A stretch of DNA of 64,000 nucleotides from Sphingobium sp. B2D3C (GTDB taxonomy: Bacteria; Pseudomonadota; Alphaproteobacteria; Sphingomonadales; Sphingomonadaceae). The translations under genes and the position numbers were made by a program. A model generated the notes under the pieces. That model did not search any database. It worked only from the letters and a program-made list of their open reading frames with translations, and was not told the origin of the DNA. Where the stretch lies: contig NZ_JAOQOK010000001.1 in assembly GCF_025961835.1 (NCBI RefSeq), positions 2,976,001-3,040,000 on the forward strand. The letters run 5' to 3'. Positions 18,708 through 27,119 of the stretch are shown here, in pieces; position 1 is the stretch's first letter; every line of letters begins with the position of its first letter.

Positions 18708-19293
18708 CGGCCTGCGTCCGGATCTTGCACTGATCGCGCGCCACGTCACCACGGGCTCTCGGGTGCTGGACGTGGGTTGCGGCGATGGCGCCCTCATGGC
18801 GGCGATGCGCGACGGAGCACACGCGGATGTGCGCGGGCTGGAGATCGATCCGGCCAATGTCGCTGCGGCCGTTGGGCGCGGTCTGCCGGTTGTTCAGGGC
18901 GATGCCGACACCGACCTGGGCTATTATCCAGACAAGAGCTTCGATTTCGCGATCCTCAGTCAGACGCTCCAGACCACGCGGCGGCCAGACAAGGTGATCG
19001 AGCAACTGCTGCGCATCGGCAAACAGGCCTTTGTCTCCTTTCCCAATTTCGCGCACTGGCGCGGGCGCCTCTCGCTGATGTGGGGCGGGCGGATGCCGGT
19101 GACGCCGCTGCTGCCCGAGCGCTGGTACGACACGCCCAACATCCATCACCTCACCATCGACGATTTTCGGGCGCTGGTGCGTGAGCGCGGCTGGACCATC
19201 GATGCCCAGTGGTTCCTCAACCATGGCCGAACGACGGGATCGGCCAATGCCAATCTGTTCGCCGAACACGCCGTCTTCCTGCTGCATGCCTGA
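18700..19293 (+). CDS. metW: Methionine biosynthesis protein MetW
   Basis: 197 aa from ATG 18700. SAM-dependent-methyltransferase-like fold with motif I VLDVGCGDGALM (about 20-31), the DKSFDFAILSQTLQTTRRPDKVIEQLLRIG stretch diagnostic of MetW, and SFPNFAHWRGR. MetW partners MetX in homoserine acylation in proteobacteria. The preferred ATG overlaps the GNAT stop; an upstream in-frame start lies inside the GNAT gene. Confidence 0.95.
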   Translation: MTDGLRPDLALIARHVTTGSRVLDVGCGDGALMAAMRDGAHADVRGLEIDPANVAAAVGRGLPVVQGDADTDLGYYPDKSFDFAILSQTLQTTRRPDKVIEQLLRIGKQAFVSFPNFAHWRGRLSLMWGGRMPVTPLLPERWYDTPNIHHLTIDDFRALVRERGWTIDAQWFLNHGRTTGSANANLFAEHAVFLLHA

Positions 19294-19402
19294 TGGGCGC
19301 AACACCACTCTTCCGAATTATGCTGCAGTGCAACAACGGGGTGGCCAGATGGCAACAGGCGGTGCATAGGGCGTGCCACGAACAGAACAGCGAAACGACG
19401 AC

Positions 19403-20653
19403 ATGACTGCTGCGGCCAAGCCCTTTCCCATGAACGAACGTGAATTTGTCGGCCTGATGGCGTCGATCATGGCGCTCAATGCGCTCGCCATCGATGCGAT
19501 GCTGCCGGCCTTCCCGGCGATTCGCGCGTCCCTGAACGTGGCCGACCCCAATTCGCTGCAATATATGATCACGGCCTATATGCTGGCGAACGCCGTAGGA
19601 TCGCTGGTCGCCGGCCCGCTGGCGGACCGGTTCGGGCGCCGGCCGATGCTGCTGCTCAGCATTACCTTCTCGGCGCTCGGCGGCCTCGCCAGCGCGCTGG
19701 CGCCGACCTACGAGATGCTGCTCACGATGCGCGCGGTGCACGGCTTCTTTGCCGCGGGCCTGGGCGTGCTCGCCGTGTCCGTGATCCGCGACCGCTACTC
19801 GGGTGACACCATGGCGCGGCTGATGAGCGTGATCTTCATCATCTTCATGCTGGTGCCGGTCATCGCTCCCTCCGTGGGCCAACTGGTGCTGACCGTGGCA
19901 TCCTGGCGCGAGATCTTCCTTGTCCTTGCGGCTTATGCCAGCATAGTGCTGGTGTGGACATGGCGCCGACTGCCGGAAACGCTAGATGAAGACCAGCGTC
20001 AGCGCATTTCCCTGCCGGTCATCGCCCGCAACTGGGCGGCGGTCGTCAAGGATCGTCAGGGTCTGGGCTATATGCTCGGCGCAGGGATCATGATGGGCGG
20101 CATGTTCGGCTTCCTGAACAGCGCGCAGCAAATCTTCTTCGACGTGTTCGATGCCGGGGCTTTCTTCCCGCTCGCCTTCGCCTGCGTGGCGGGGTCGATG
20201 GCGGTGGCGAACTTCTCGAATAGCCGCATCGTCGAGCGCTTCGGTGCGCGCAGGGTTTCGCACCTCGCGCTCATCTTCTTCATCGTCGTCAGCATTGCCC
20301 AGCTGCTGGCCAGCCAGATGCATCCCGAGCCGCTGCTGCTGTTCATGGTGCTGATCGCGCTCAACATGGGCATGGTCGGCTTTACCGGATCGAACTTCGG
20401 CTCGATCGCCATGGAGCCATTCGGTCACATCGCCGGATCGGCCGCCAGCTTCCAGAGCTTTGCGCGCATGGCGATTGCGACGCTGATCGGGGCGGCGACC
20501 GGACAAAGGTTCGATGGCACCACCCAGCCACTGGCGGAAGGCTTCATGGCCACCGGTCTGGTCGCGCTCGTCTTCATCCTGCTGGCCGAACGCGGACGCC
20601 TCTTCACCCGCCCGCGCCGCAACGCCATGCGGCCCCCACTGCCGCCGCGCTGA
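19403..20653 (+). CDS. MFS drug exporter, Bcr/CflA-type
   Basis: About 416 aa with 12 hydrophobic helices. AIDAMLPAFPAI in TM1, the GPLADRFGRRPMLL motif between TM2 and TM3, and VHGFFAAGLGVLAVSVIRDRY in TM4 are hallmarks of the Bcr/CflA DHA1 group. Inner-membrane proton-coupled exporter; substrate unknown. The start is uncertain: ATG 19403 is used here, GTG 19373 and ATG 19430 are alternatives and none has a good ribosome binding site. The 110 bp upstream carry no clear regulator site. Confidence 0.9.
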   Translation: MTAAAKPFPMNEREFVGLMASIMALNALAIDAMLPAFPAIRASLNVADPNSLQYMITAYMLANAVGSLVAGPLADRFGRRPMLLLSITFSALGGLASALAPTYEMLLTMRAVHGFFAAGLGVLAVSVIRDRYSGDTMARLMSVIFIIFMLVPVIAPSVGQLVLTVASWREIFLVLAAYASIVLVWTWRRLPETLDEDQRQRISLPVIARNWAAVVKDRQGLGYMLGAGIMMGGMFGFLNSAQQIFFDVFDAGAFFPLAFACVAGSMAVANFSNSRIVERFGARRVSHLALIFFIVVSIAQLLASQMHPEPLLLFMVLIALNMGMVGFTGSNFGSIAMEPFGHIAGSAASFQSFARMAIATLIGAATGQRFDGTTQPLAEGFMATGLVALVFILLAERGRLFTRPRRNAMRPPLPPR

Positions 20654-20768
20654 GCGGTCTCGGGCGAGCGCCGGACGAGCAACTGCGCCGTCCGTCCTTC
20701 ATTTCCTGAGGCCCTCACCCTATCTGAATAGGGAAAGGCTGGCGCGTGCCCGCCTGCGGAGATCGTTC

Positions 20769-21635
20769 GTGCGCAAGGCAATTCTAGGCCGTTACGGCAA
20801 CAATCAGGGTCACTGGGTCGGCGATGGCTTCCCGGTTCGCTCGCTCTTTTCCTATCACGATCTTGGGCAACAGATCAGCCCCTTCCTGCTGCTCGATTAT
20901 GCTGGGCCGCACGCGTTCGAACCGACCCAGGCGCGGCGGGGCGTGGGACAGCATCCCCATCGTGGCTTCGAGACGGTCACCATCGTGTATGATGGTGAAG
21001 TGGAACATCGCGATTCCACGGGCAATGGCGGCATCATCGGCCCTGGCGACGTGCAGTGGATGACGGCCGCCGGCGGCATTCTGCACGAGGAGTTTCATTC
21101 GCCCGCCTTCGCGCGCGCCGGTGGTCCGTTCCGGATCGTGCAGCTCTGGGTGAACCTGCCCGGCAAGGACAAGATGGGGCCGGCGGGTTATCAGGCGATT
21201 TCGGCCGAAGACATTCCCACCGTCGACCTCGGTGCTGCTACGGGTATCGCACGCATCATCGCGGGCGCCCTTGGCGACGCTCAGGGGCCGGCCCGTACCT
21301 TCACGCCCATCAACGTGTGGGATGTACGGCTGACCGCAGGCGCGGACACGACGCTCGCTCTGCCGGAGGGGCACATTGCCCTGATCGTCGCGCTGACTGG
21401 CCGGCTCACGATCAATGGCACCCAGCCGCTTGAGGAGGCCGAGGTTCTGCTGCTGAGCCAAGACGGCAAGGATGTTCAAATCCAGGCCGCGGGCGAGTCG
21501 AGCCTGCTCGTCCTCACCGGTGAACCGATCGACGAACCGATTGTCGGGTACGGGCCCTTCGTGATGAACAGCGAAGCGGAAATCCACGCGGCGATCGATG
21601 ATTTCAACAGCGGGCGCTTTGGCGCGCCCATGTGA
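20769..21635 (+). CDS. Pirin family protein
   Basis: 288 aa bicupin. The N-terminal cupin holds the metal ligands in GQHPHRGFETVTIV (His-x-His) and ILHEEFHS (His and Glu). SPFLLLDYAGPHAF, GGIIGPGDVQWMTAAGGILHEE and IVQLWVNLP are classical pirin landmarks. GTG 20769 is taken as the start because GGAG lies about 8 nt upstream. Some pirins are quercetinases, others redox-sensing co-regulators; the role here is open. Last host gene before the prophage. Confidence 0.93.
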   Translation: MRKAILGRYGNNQGHWVGDGFPVRSLFSYHDLGQQISPFLLLDYAGPHAFEPTQARRGVGQHPHRGFETVTIVYDGEVEHRDSTGNGGIIGPGDVQWMTAAGGILHEEFHSPAFARAGGPFRIVQLWVNLPGKDKMGPAGYQAISAEDIPTVDLGAATGIARIIAGALGDAQGPARTFTPINVWDVRLTAGADTTLALPEGHIALIVALTGRLTINGTQPLEEAEVLLLSQDGKDVQIQAAGESSLLVLTGEPIDEPIVGYGPFVMNSEAEIHAAIDDFNSGRFGAPM

Positions 21636-21651
21636 TCGCCGGACAGGATGC

Positions 21652-21727
21652 TGGTGGGCGATGACGGGCTCGAACCGCCGACATTCTCGGTGTAAACGAG
21701 ACGCTCTACCAACTGAGCTAATCGCCC
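21652..21727 (-). tRNA. tRNA-Val (anticodon TAC), prophage integration site
   Basis: On the minus strand: acceptor GGGCGAT pairs with ATCGCCC, D-stem GCTC/GAGC, anticodon stem TCTCG/CGAGA around TTTACAC (TAC), T-stem GGCGG/CCGTC with a G-T pair, discriminator A, encoded CCA (21652-21654). Intact. Its 5' half up to the anticodon loop coincides with the attL core, so that half and everything upstream derive from phage DNA or are shared with it. Confidence 0.97.
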
Positions 21728-21728
21728 C
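21690..21728. repeat. attL core (39 bp)
   Basis: Identical to 61793-61831. Starts GTGTAAACGAGACG and ends CTAATCGCCCC; it covers the tRNA-Val sequence from the anticodon loop to its 5' end plus one base. Confidence 0.95.
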
Positions 21729-21747
21729 CTCGCGGGAATTCCCGCGC

Positions 21748-21774
21748 TTTCTAGGTTTTCCTGCTGCAGGTCAA
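21748..21774 (-). promoter_or_regulatory. Phage-side promoter driving the restored tRNA-Val
   Basis: Reading leftward: TTGACC (21769-21774), 15-nt spacer, TAGAAA (21748-21753), then a perfect 16-bp palindrome CGCGGGAATTCCCGCG (21731-21746) just before the tRNA. The spacer is short, so the -10 is tentative. The layout (TTGACC, hairpin, tRNA) mirrors the host promoter now stranded at attR. Confidence 0.5.
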
Positions 21775-21824
21775 GGGTACATAAGCGGAACAGAGCGGAT
21801 ACATTTGGCACTAGGCGGAACTGA

Positions 21825-21846
21825 GAGTCCCGAACTATTCCCGAAG
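21825..21846 (+). repeat. Candidate integrase arm site, left copy
   Basis: 22 nt (GAGTCCCGAACTA, TT, CCCGAAG) repeated with two mismatches and in the same orientation at 61707-61728. The two copies lie about 100 and 65 bp inside the two att cores, as expected for arm-type sites flanking the attP core. From here to 22207 I see no convincing gene; a frame from a GTG near 22079 overlaps the end of the next gene and looks like a remnant at most. Confidence 0.5.
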
Positions 21847-22207
21847 TCCGAAGAGGGTTGGCTCCCTGAGTTGGAGAAATAGCGCTCGTCCAAGTCGGGC
21901 GTCGGTTAGATCAGCGTCAGCGTCGCCAAATGGGACTTTGCTGCCGGTCGGCACCGCGACAGGAAACGTCCGGTTACGCCGCCACCGGCCAATCGTGGAA
22001 CCGCTCGAGCCGTTCCACAGGCGGTACAAGAATTATCTCTTCCGGTTCCGGATCACATACAACAGCAGAAGTCAGAGTGACACGCATCATCGTGAAGCTC
22101 GACGACCCCGACGTTCGCGGCACCGCGCCGTTGGCGATGGCGATCGAGCACGGCAGCGAGGTAGACCCAGCGTTTCCGTCCTATCCTGTCTGCGCTGTTG
22201 CCGGCGA

Positions 22208-22774
22208 TCAGCCGGTCGCGCGGTTTTGCTGCGTCCCGCGGATCAATGCCGCAAGCTTCGTCTCGTCCGCATTGCCAAGCAGCGCGAAGGGCACGTTCAG
22301 CTGCTCCGCGATTGCCCGTGCAACCTTGGTTGCTTTCTCTTGATGTTCGGCAAGTGCCTCCTCTGACCGGACCGGTCGCAGCCGCGCGCTGTCGCCCTGA
22401 CGCCGCAAGAGGATCTCGGCAGGTGCTGCCTGCAAAATGCAGATGGCATCGAGTTCAAGTGCAGCAAAAACGTCAGCCGGTATCTCGATCAACCCATTGC
22501 CGCCATCGATCACGCTGTGGCCGTCAAAAACGATCGCACCGTCAATGGAGCGCGCCTCATGCTGAAATCCGGCGACTAGCAACGCTTGATTGTCGAGGAC
22601 CGGCCCTGTCCGGAGTGCCTCTGATGACTGCGCCGCGACCGACCGGCGCGCCTGCTCGGCCTTAATGAGGCGGCTCGCCTCCAGATGCGTAAACGCGAGC
22701 TTGTCGGAGAGCCGGTTCAGCAGCGTCGTCTTGCCCACACCCGACAGACCCAAGAGTGCAACGCGCCGACTCAC
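22208..22774 (-). CDS. P-loop NTPase, adenylate-kinase-like
   Basis: 188 aa. Walker A GLSGVGKTT at residues 9-17; the second segment GAIVFDGHSVIDG (about 80-92) looks like the Walker-B/substrate region of a nucleotide or small-molecule kinase, and RRQGDSARLRPVR supplies a lid-like arginine cluster. Soluble, no membrane segment. Third gene of a cassette; its start overlaps the PIN-GNAT gene by 4 nt. It could be a nucleotide kinase, or an ATPase regulating the toxin-like partner; neither is shown by the sequence. Confidence 0.7.
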   Translation of the reverse strand: MSRRVALLGLSGVGKTTLLNRLSDKLAFTHLEASRLIKAEQARRSVAAQSSEALRTGPVLDNQALLVAGFQHEARSIDGAIVFDGHSVIDGGNGLIEIPADVFAALELDAICILQAAPAEILLRRQGDSARLRPVRSEEALAEHQEKATKVARAIAEQLNVPFALLGNADETKLAALIRGTQQNRATG

Positions 22775-24306
22775 ATCGTGAACCCAAGTTGCGCATGGCG
22801 TAACAGCGCGCCCTGTTGCGCCCGGTCCAGATGTTTGATTGATTGGGGGGGATGGTCGGCGAACACTCTATCTCCCTTCAGGGTCTGCAGGTTCATGACC
22901 GGCTCGAAATGCCCGGCAAGCAGGAAGTTTATGACCTTGACCGGGCGAGCCGGCGTCGCCGCCATCATGGTGAGCTGCGTATCACTGTAGACCGACCGTC
23001 CGCCCGCGATGCGACGCAACTCTTCGGTCGACCGGGCAAGCGCCATCTCCTCGAAGATACCGACGGTCGTGATCGCCTGCGACGGAGGATGTCCAGACTT
23101 CCCCTTGTAGAAGAACAGGAGCGCGCCCGGCTGGACGATCTGCGCCTGCGCGCGGCACAGATACACTTTACGGATCGTGTTGCCTGGCGTGTGGATGCCG
23201 AAATCCGCGGCCGTGCCAAATAGGCTCAACTGACTGCGCTGCATCAGCTCCGGGAACAGGACTTCGTGATAGGCTTCCTGGATCGGGATGACATATGCGT
23301 TGACGCCCGTTCCCGTAGCGAACCGCGGATAGTTGCGGCGAGCAAGGTCAAAAAGGGACTGGCCCGGGACAATCGCGAGACGGTCCCGTGAGAGAGGCTT
23401 TTCATAAACCCGCTCACCGTTCGCGTTGTCATGGGTGTGCATGAAGCCATAGAATTCGAGCAGATCGATGAGGGTCGCCTGGCCTGCATAGGTGGTGAGG
23501 TAGACGACATCGTGCCGGTTCGTCTGTGCGTACCAGAGGATTTGCTTGAGCAGCAGCTCGCCGAGTTTGACCCCGCGGCTCTCGGGCCGCACCTTGAAGG
23601 TGCAGACCTTAAGGACTTTCGAGCCCGGCAGGCTCGCGTCGGTATCACCCGGCACCTCATCCTTGCGCACGACGAGTCCGGCAATCGCTCCTTCGTCGAC
23701 GACCACCCAACATTTGCGCATCGGTTTTACGCATTTTTCACGCCACCACGCGTCGAAACCTATATAGTCGCCTCGCAGGCTCGCAAAGATCGGGTCATCC
23801 GCCGGAATGCGGTGCGCGTCCACCTCCTGTATCTGAGGAAGCGCTACCTCGATCGGTTCGTAGGTGGTGCGCAGGAACGACACGGCGTCTGCGACGTAGA
23901 GGACCCGGTCGCCAAGCGTTGCCGAAGTGCGCCGGGCGCGTTCATGTAGACCCTGATCTTCCGTAACGAGGAAGTCGGCCACGCCGATTTCCAGAGCATG
24001 CAGCAGCGTCGCATCGACCAGATCATTGGGCTTTCGGATTGGTCCGAACCGCGCCTCGAGCGCGGGCTGATCCAGGCCGATCACTTTGTCGATGACGGGG
24101 AATTTGCGAATTTTGCTGAGCGAGACACGGCGCCGCGCTTGATCGCGATCGCGCTGAATGTCGTCGACTGCCGCGGCATGGACGAACACGCCCACGCCGT
24201 AGCGCGCCGTCAGTTGTAGCAGCGCGGCGAAGTTTGGGGCGACCTCTGCATGATCCTCGAGGCCGATGAAGACATTGGTATCAATTAGGTACTTCGGAAC
24301 ACTCAT
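22771..24306 (-). CDS. PIN nuclease-GNAT acetyltransferase-PUA-like fusion
   Basis: 511 aa from ATG 24306. Residues 1-145 form a PIN domain: D9 in YLIDTNVF, acidic residues at DLVDAT (95-100) and TEDQGL (115-120). Residues about 165-305 form a GNAT domain with the acetyl-CoA loop VRPESRGVKLGELLL (239-253). Residues about 335-470 look like a PUA/EVE/ASCH-type RNA- or base-binding fold (GALLFFYKGKSGHPP, AITTVGIFEE). Its start lies 26 nt inside the XRE-ASCH gene and its end overlaps the kinase gene, so all three are coupled. Combining RNA cleavage, acylation and recognition modules suggests action on RNA or tRNA. Domain calls are from motif recognition only. Confidence 0.75.
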   Translation of the reverse strand: MSVPKYLIDTNVFIGLEDHAEVAPNFAALLQLTARYGVGVFVHAAAVDDIQRDRDQARRRVSLSKIRKFPVIDKVIGLDQPALEARFGPIRKPNDLVDATLLHALEIGVADFLVTEDQGLHERARRTSATLGDRVLYVADAVSFLRTTYEPIEVALPQIQEVDAHRIPADDPIFASLRGDYIGFDAWWREKCVKPMRKCWVVVDEGAIAGLVVRKDEVPGDTDASLPGSKVLKVCTFKVRPESRGVKLGELLLKQILWYAQTNRHDVVYLTTYAGQATLIDLLEFYGFMHTHDNANGERVYEKPLSRDRLAIVPGQSLFDLARRNYPRFATGTGVNAYVIPIQEAYHEVLFPELMQRSQLSLFGTAADFGIHTPGNTIRKVYLCRAQAQIVQPGALLFFYKGKSGHPPSQAITTVGIFEEMALARSTEELRRIAGGRSVYSDTQLTMMAATPARPVKVINFLLAGHFEPVMNLQTLKGDRVFADHPPQSIKHLDRAQQGALLRHAQLGFTM

Positions 24307-25072
24307 AGGTGAGGGCTTCCCGCATCTGTGGGGTCGCGTAGAGGAAGGACTGCGGGGGCTCAAAGTTAAATCGGTCGCGGAGTTCACTCAGTTCGAGCGC
24401 GCGCCTGAGACGCCGGGCGCGTTTCAACTCGATGGCATAGCCGCGCTCAACACCGTCAAAATAGGTGTCGAAATCCTTGCGCGCGATGCAGGCCCGCTCC
24501 GCAAAGGTCTCCCAGATTTCTTCAGGTGCGCAGCGATGCACTTCTCCTATCTCGGCGATGCCGAGCAGCGCCCTAGTCGGGCTCGTCGCATAGATTAGCG
24601 CAGTCGTGCCTTTGGGCACTGACATCGGAAACCGCCGGCGCAGCTCGACCGTCTTGGCGCCGCTGACGATCTTATCACAATAGTCCGGCTTGATGCTGAA
24701 CACGACATCACGCCGAGCCGGCAGCCGGTCCTCGCCGATTATCGGCAAAACGAGTTGGTTCTCATCGACCGGATCGAAGCGAAATTCGGCTTCATGCACA
24801 TTCGCCACCAGTGCCGAGGCATCGTCGAACCGGGCATCGATCCGAAGTGTCGCGCCGAGCGCGCCGAGATAGTCCCGCAGCGTCGACACAAGAATGTCGC
24901 GCCGCTTCTCGACACGCGACAGCGCCGCCTGTCCGATATTCAGGCGTTCGGCGAGTTGCTCCTGCGTAAGGCCGGCAAGCTTGCGGATTTCCCGCAGACG
25001 TTGGCCGATATGCGCATCGTCCATCTCGCCATTCGCCGGCTTCGCCTCGAACACCTTACCGACAACCTTCAT
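24281..25072 (-). CDS. XRE HTH-ASCH domain protein
   Basis: 263 aa. Residues 21-75 are a Cro/C1-type HTH (GQRLREIRKLAGLTQEQLAERLNIGQAALSRVEKRRD). Residues 122-228 form an ASCH domain with the family GxKxxExR motif at G138-K140-E143-R145 (SGAKTVELRRR) after DVVFSIKPDYCDKI. Start fixed by GAGG 7 nt before ATG 25072. As the first gene of the cassette with a DNA-binding domain, it is the likely autoregulator or antitoxin-like member. A perfect ATGCTAGCAT palindrome at 25130-25139, in an AT-rich promoter-like stretch, is a candidate operator. Confidence 0.8.
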   Translation of the reverse strand: MKVVGKVFEAKPANGEMDDAHIGQRLREIRKLAGLTQEQLAERLNIGQAALSRVEKRRDILVSTLRDYLGALGATLRIDARFDDASALVANVHEAEFRFDPVDENQLVLPIIGEDRLPARRDVVFSIKPDYCDKIVSGAKTVELRRRFPMSVPKGTTALIYATSPTRALLGIAEIGEVHRCAPEEIWETFAERACIARKDFDTYFDGVERGYAIELKRARRLRRALELSELRDRFNFEPPQSFLYATPQMREALTYECSEVPN

Positions 25073-25164
25073 TCAGACCTCGCACCCGATCCGCACAACC
25101 GTCAGGAATATTACATCAAAGGCATATTCATGCTAGCATTTTGTTTCACGCAGGGCGCGCGCGA

Positions 25165-26628
25165 TCACACCGAGAGCGTCTCCTTCTGGTCACCGACAAG
25201 GTGCATCAGCAATGTCCGGGAGCCAAGGACAGGCTCACCATAGGAATAGGACAACGGCTTGCCATCGCGGAAATAATGCTCGGTGACGCCCGGCAAGCTG
25301 TGTCTCGGCAGGGGGTTGCGGGCGGCGGGATTGTGAAACAGTTGCAACTCCTCACCCCACCGTTCGTCATGCCCCGCCTCAATCTCGTCCATGAACGGGT
25401 CGCCTTCCACTGCGTTGGGATCGGGGTTAAGCCGCAGACCGAACCGGAAATAGCAATGATCGGCAGCGCCGAACCCGGCCCCGACACCCATGCGATCGAA
25501 TTTGGACATTGTGCCGGCGTTCGAGAACAGCACCGCAGATATGTTCTCGGCCCCCGGTAGATCGAAAAAGCCGGTTGGCACGACCTTCTCACCATAAACG
25601 TGATCGGCTCCTTTGGTCGCCTTCGTAACGAGCTGCCCCTCGACTAGCTCATAGTCGACTCGATGCCCGTAGAGATAGGGCCACAGCGCCGATTGCGTAT
25701 AGGTCATCGACCCGACATTTCCGTCGCCACCAGGAATGTGGAAGTCCGCGATGGCAATGACAAACGGATTGCTCGCCGCGTCGCCGCGTTCCCAATAGTT
25801 CCTGCCGTCCTTGTCCTTCTTGTTAAGCTTACTGGTCAGGCTCGATCCGAACTTCATCGGCATATAGTCGGCGAGAAACGCCTTCATTTCCTCAGTGGTC
25901 TTAGGCTGGGGATGATTGGCAAGCGGTCCCCGCTGAGACGCAGTGACGGTGGTCGCCTCAACCGTGAATTTGAACCCTGGCCGCGAGCACAGAAAATCAG
26001 GCGCCTCGGGCTGGCGGACGTCGAAACCCATGTCGCGAAAGGCGGCCCAGAGGTAAAGTTCCCACATCCGCTGGTCAAATTGCGAAAATTGGAATTCTCG
26101 CACGAAATGCGGATCGGTCGGCGCCAGCCACGGCCCGATTTCGCGCAGCGCGGCGCGGGCTGGCGCGCGGCCAGGTGTGTCCATCAGGATGCGGAAATGT
26201 GGATGGAGGTCCTCCGGGTTTGTGCCAGCGGGTACCGTCAGTAGATCGGTCGGATAATTGGTCTCGTCGCCTTGGTCGCCAAGGGTCGGAATTTCATCGG
26301 ACTCGATCGCGTCGGCAATGCGTTGGCGGACCCCTTGGGCGGCGTGCCCAGGCGTCCGCAAATCGACTGTCAGGTCGACACAGCGAAACCGGCCGATCCG
26401 GTCCCGGGCAAGCAGGATCCAGCCGAAATCATCATCGGTCCGGTCACGGAAGACGAGGCCGAGCAGCCGCTCTTCTTCGTCGCTCCAGTACGATATTTCT
26501 TCCGAAAACAGTGTGGTTGGAGACATCCGCGTGCCGATTGCTAGCAGATTGAATCGCTGTCGGGCCATCTCTTGCGTCAGGCACTGTTGGCGGCGCCACT
26601 TTGCAGCCTTTGCTTTTCCTTCTCCCAT
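25165..26628 (-). CDS. Large protein with PD-(D/E)XK-like nuclease motif
   Basis: 487 aa from ATG 26628 (AAGGAG 13 nt upstream); a GTG at 26679 would add 17 poorly protein-like residues. I do not recognise a named family. The central region carries a helix QRMWELYLWAAFRDMGF with E190, then PDFLC with D211 and KFTVEAT with E224, spaced as in PD-(D/E)XK nucleases, although the final lysine is replaced by a small residue (E-A-T). Farther on NPFVIAIADFHIPG is a core-strand-like segment. No partner methyltransferase is nearby. It lies 92 bp upstream of the XRE-ASCH cassette in the same orientation and may be part of the same defence-type cargo. Confidence 0.55.
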   Translation of the reverse strand: MGEGKAKAAKWRRQQCLTQEMARQRFNLLAIGTRMSPTTLFSEEISYWSDEEERLLGLVFRDRTDDDFGWILLARDRIGRFRCVDLTVDLRTPGHAAQGVRQRIADAIESDEIPTLGDQGDETNYPTDLLTVPAGTNPEDLHPHFRILMDTPGRAPARAALREIGPWLAPTDPHFVREFQFSQFDQRMWELYLWAAFRDMGFDVRQPEAPDFLCSRPGFKFTVEATTVTASQRGPLANHPQPKTTEEMKAFLADYMPMKFGSSLTSKLNKKDKDGRNYWERGDAASNPFVIAIADFHIPGGDGNVGSMTYTQSALWPYLYGHRVDYELVEGQLVTKATKGADHVYGEKVVPTGFFDLPGAENISAVLFSNAGTMSKFDRMGVGAGFGAADHCYFRFGLRLNPDPNAVEGDPFMDEIEAGHDERWGEELQLFHNPAARNPLPRHSLPGVTEHYFRDGKPLSYSYGEPVLGSRTLLMHLVGDQKETLSV

Positions 26629-26850
26629 GCTGCCGATCCGACTCCTTACCCAGTGCCATCTCCATGGCTCCTCGCTCACATGGCTTCTAGAATAAACCGG
26701 TGATAGACTGAGCTACCAGCTAGCAATGACTGGTTTCGGCGGTCGCCGCCATTCTGAGCCAGCATGAGACCGGCGTGTCTTGGTCGAAGAGGGACGGCAG
26801 ACCACCCTTGGCTTAACCGTATGGTGATGCTCGGCGTGTCGCTAAGATGG

Positions 26851-27119
26851 GGGTCGGGAAAACCATAACATTCATAACATGGACGCGATTTCAACGGCTT
26901 ACACCATAACATCTACCATAATATTACCATAACCTGATTATGCCTTCTCGGAGTGATGTGCGACCTTGAAAAAGGCCTTTGTTTTCAATGACATTATGTT
27001 TTTCCGCGACTGAGGTTATCAAATATTATGGTGGAACCGTAACCACTAGAATGGCAGTTTTCCGAGGGTTTTACGACTTCTACTCTCACACATTATGGAT
27101 GTTATGGTTTTCCCGACCC
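26851..27119. repeat. 269-bp AT-rich element with 25-bp inverted termini
   Basis: The ends 26851-26875 and 27095-27119 are inverted copies with one mismatch (GGGTCGGGAAAACCATAACA, then T or C, then CATAA-type). The interior holds further ACCATAAY octamers: four forward (26862, 26903, 26915, 26926) and two inverted (27025, 27101), with ACCATAATATT also forming an inner inverted pair. Base composition is far more AT-rich than the flanks. No target duplication is obvious. The whole interval 26629-27445 lacks a convincing gene. Candidates: a MITE-like remnant, a multi-site operator, or a replication/partition site. Confidence 0.6.

Noticed and set aside
22079..22343. Frame beginning VTRIIVKLDDPDVRG on the plus strand
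   Set aside because: Protein-like only for about 45 residues, then antisense to the kinase gene; at most a remnant.
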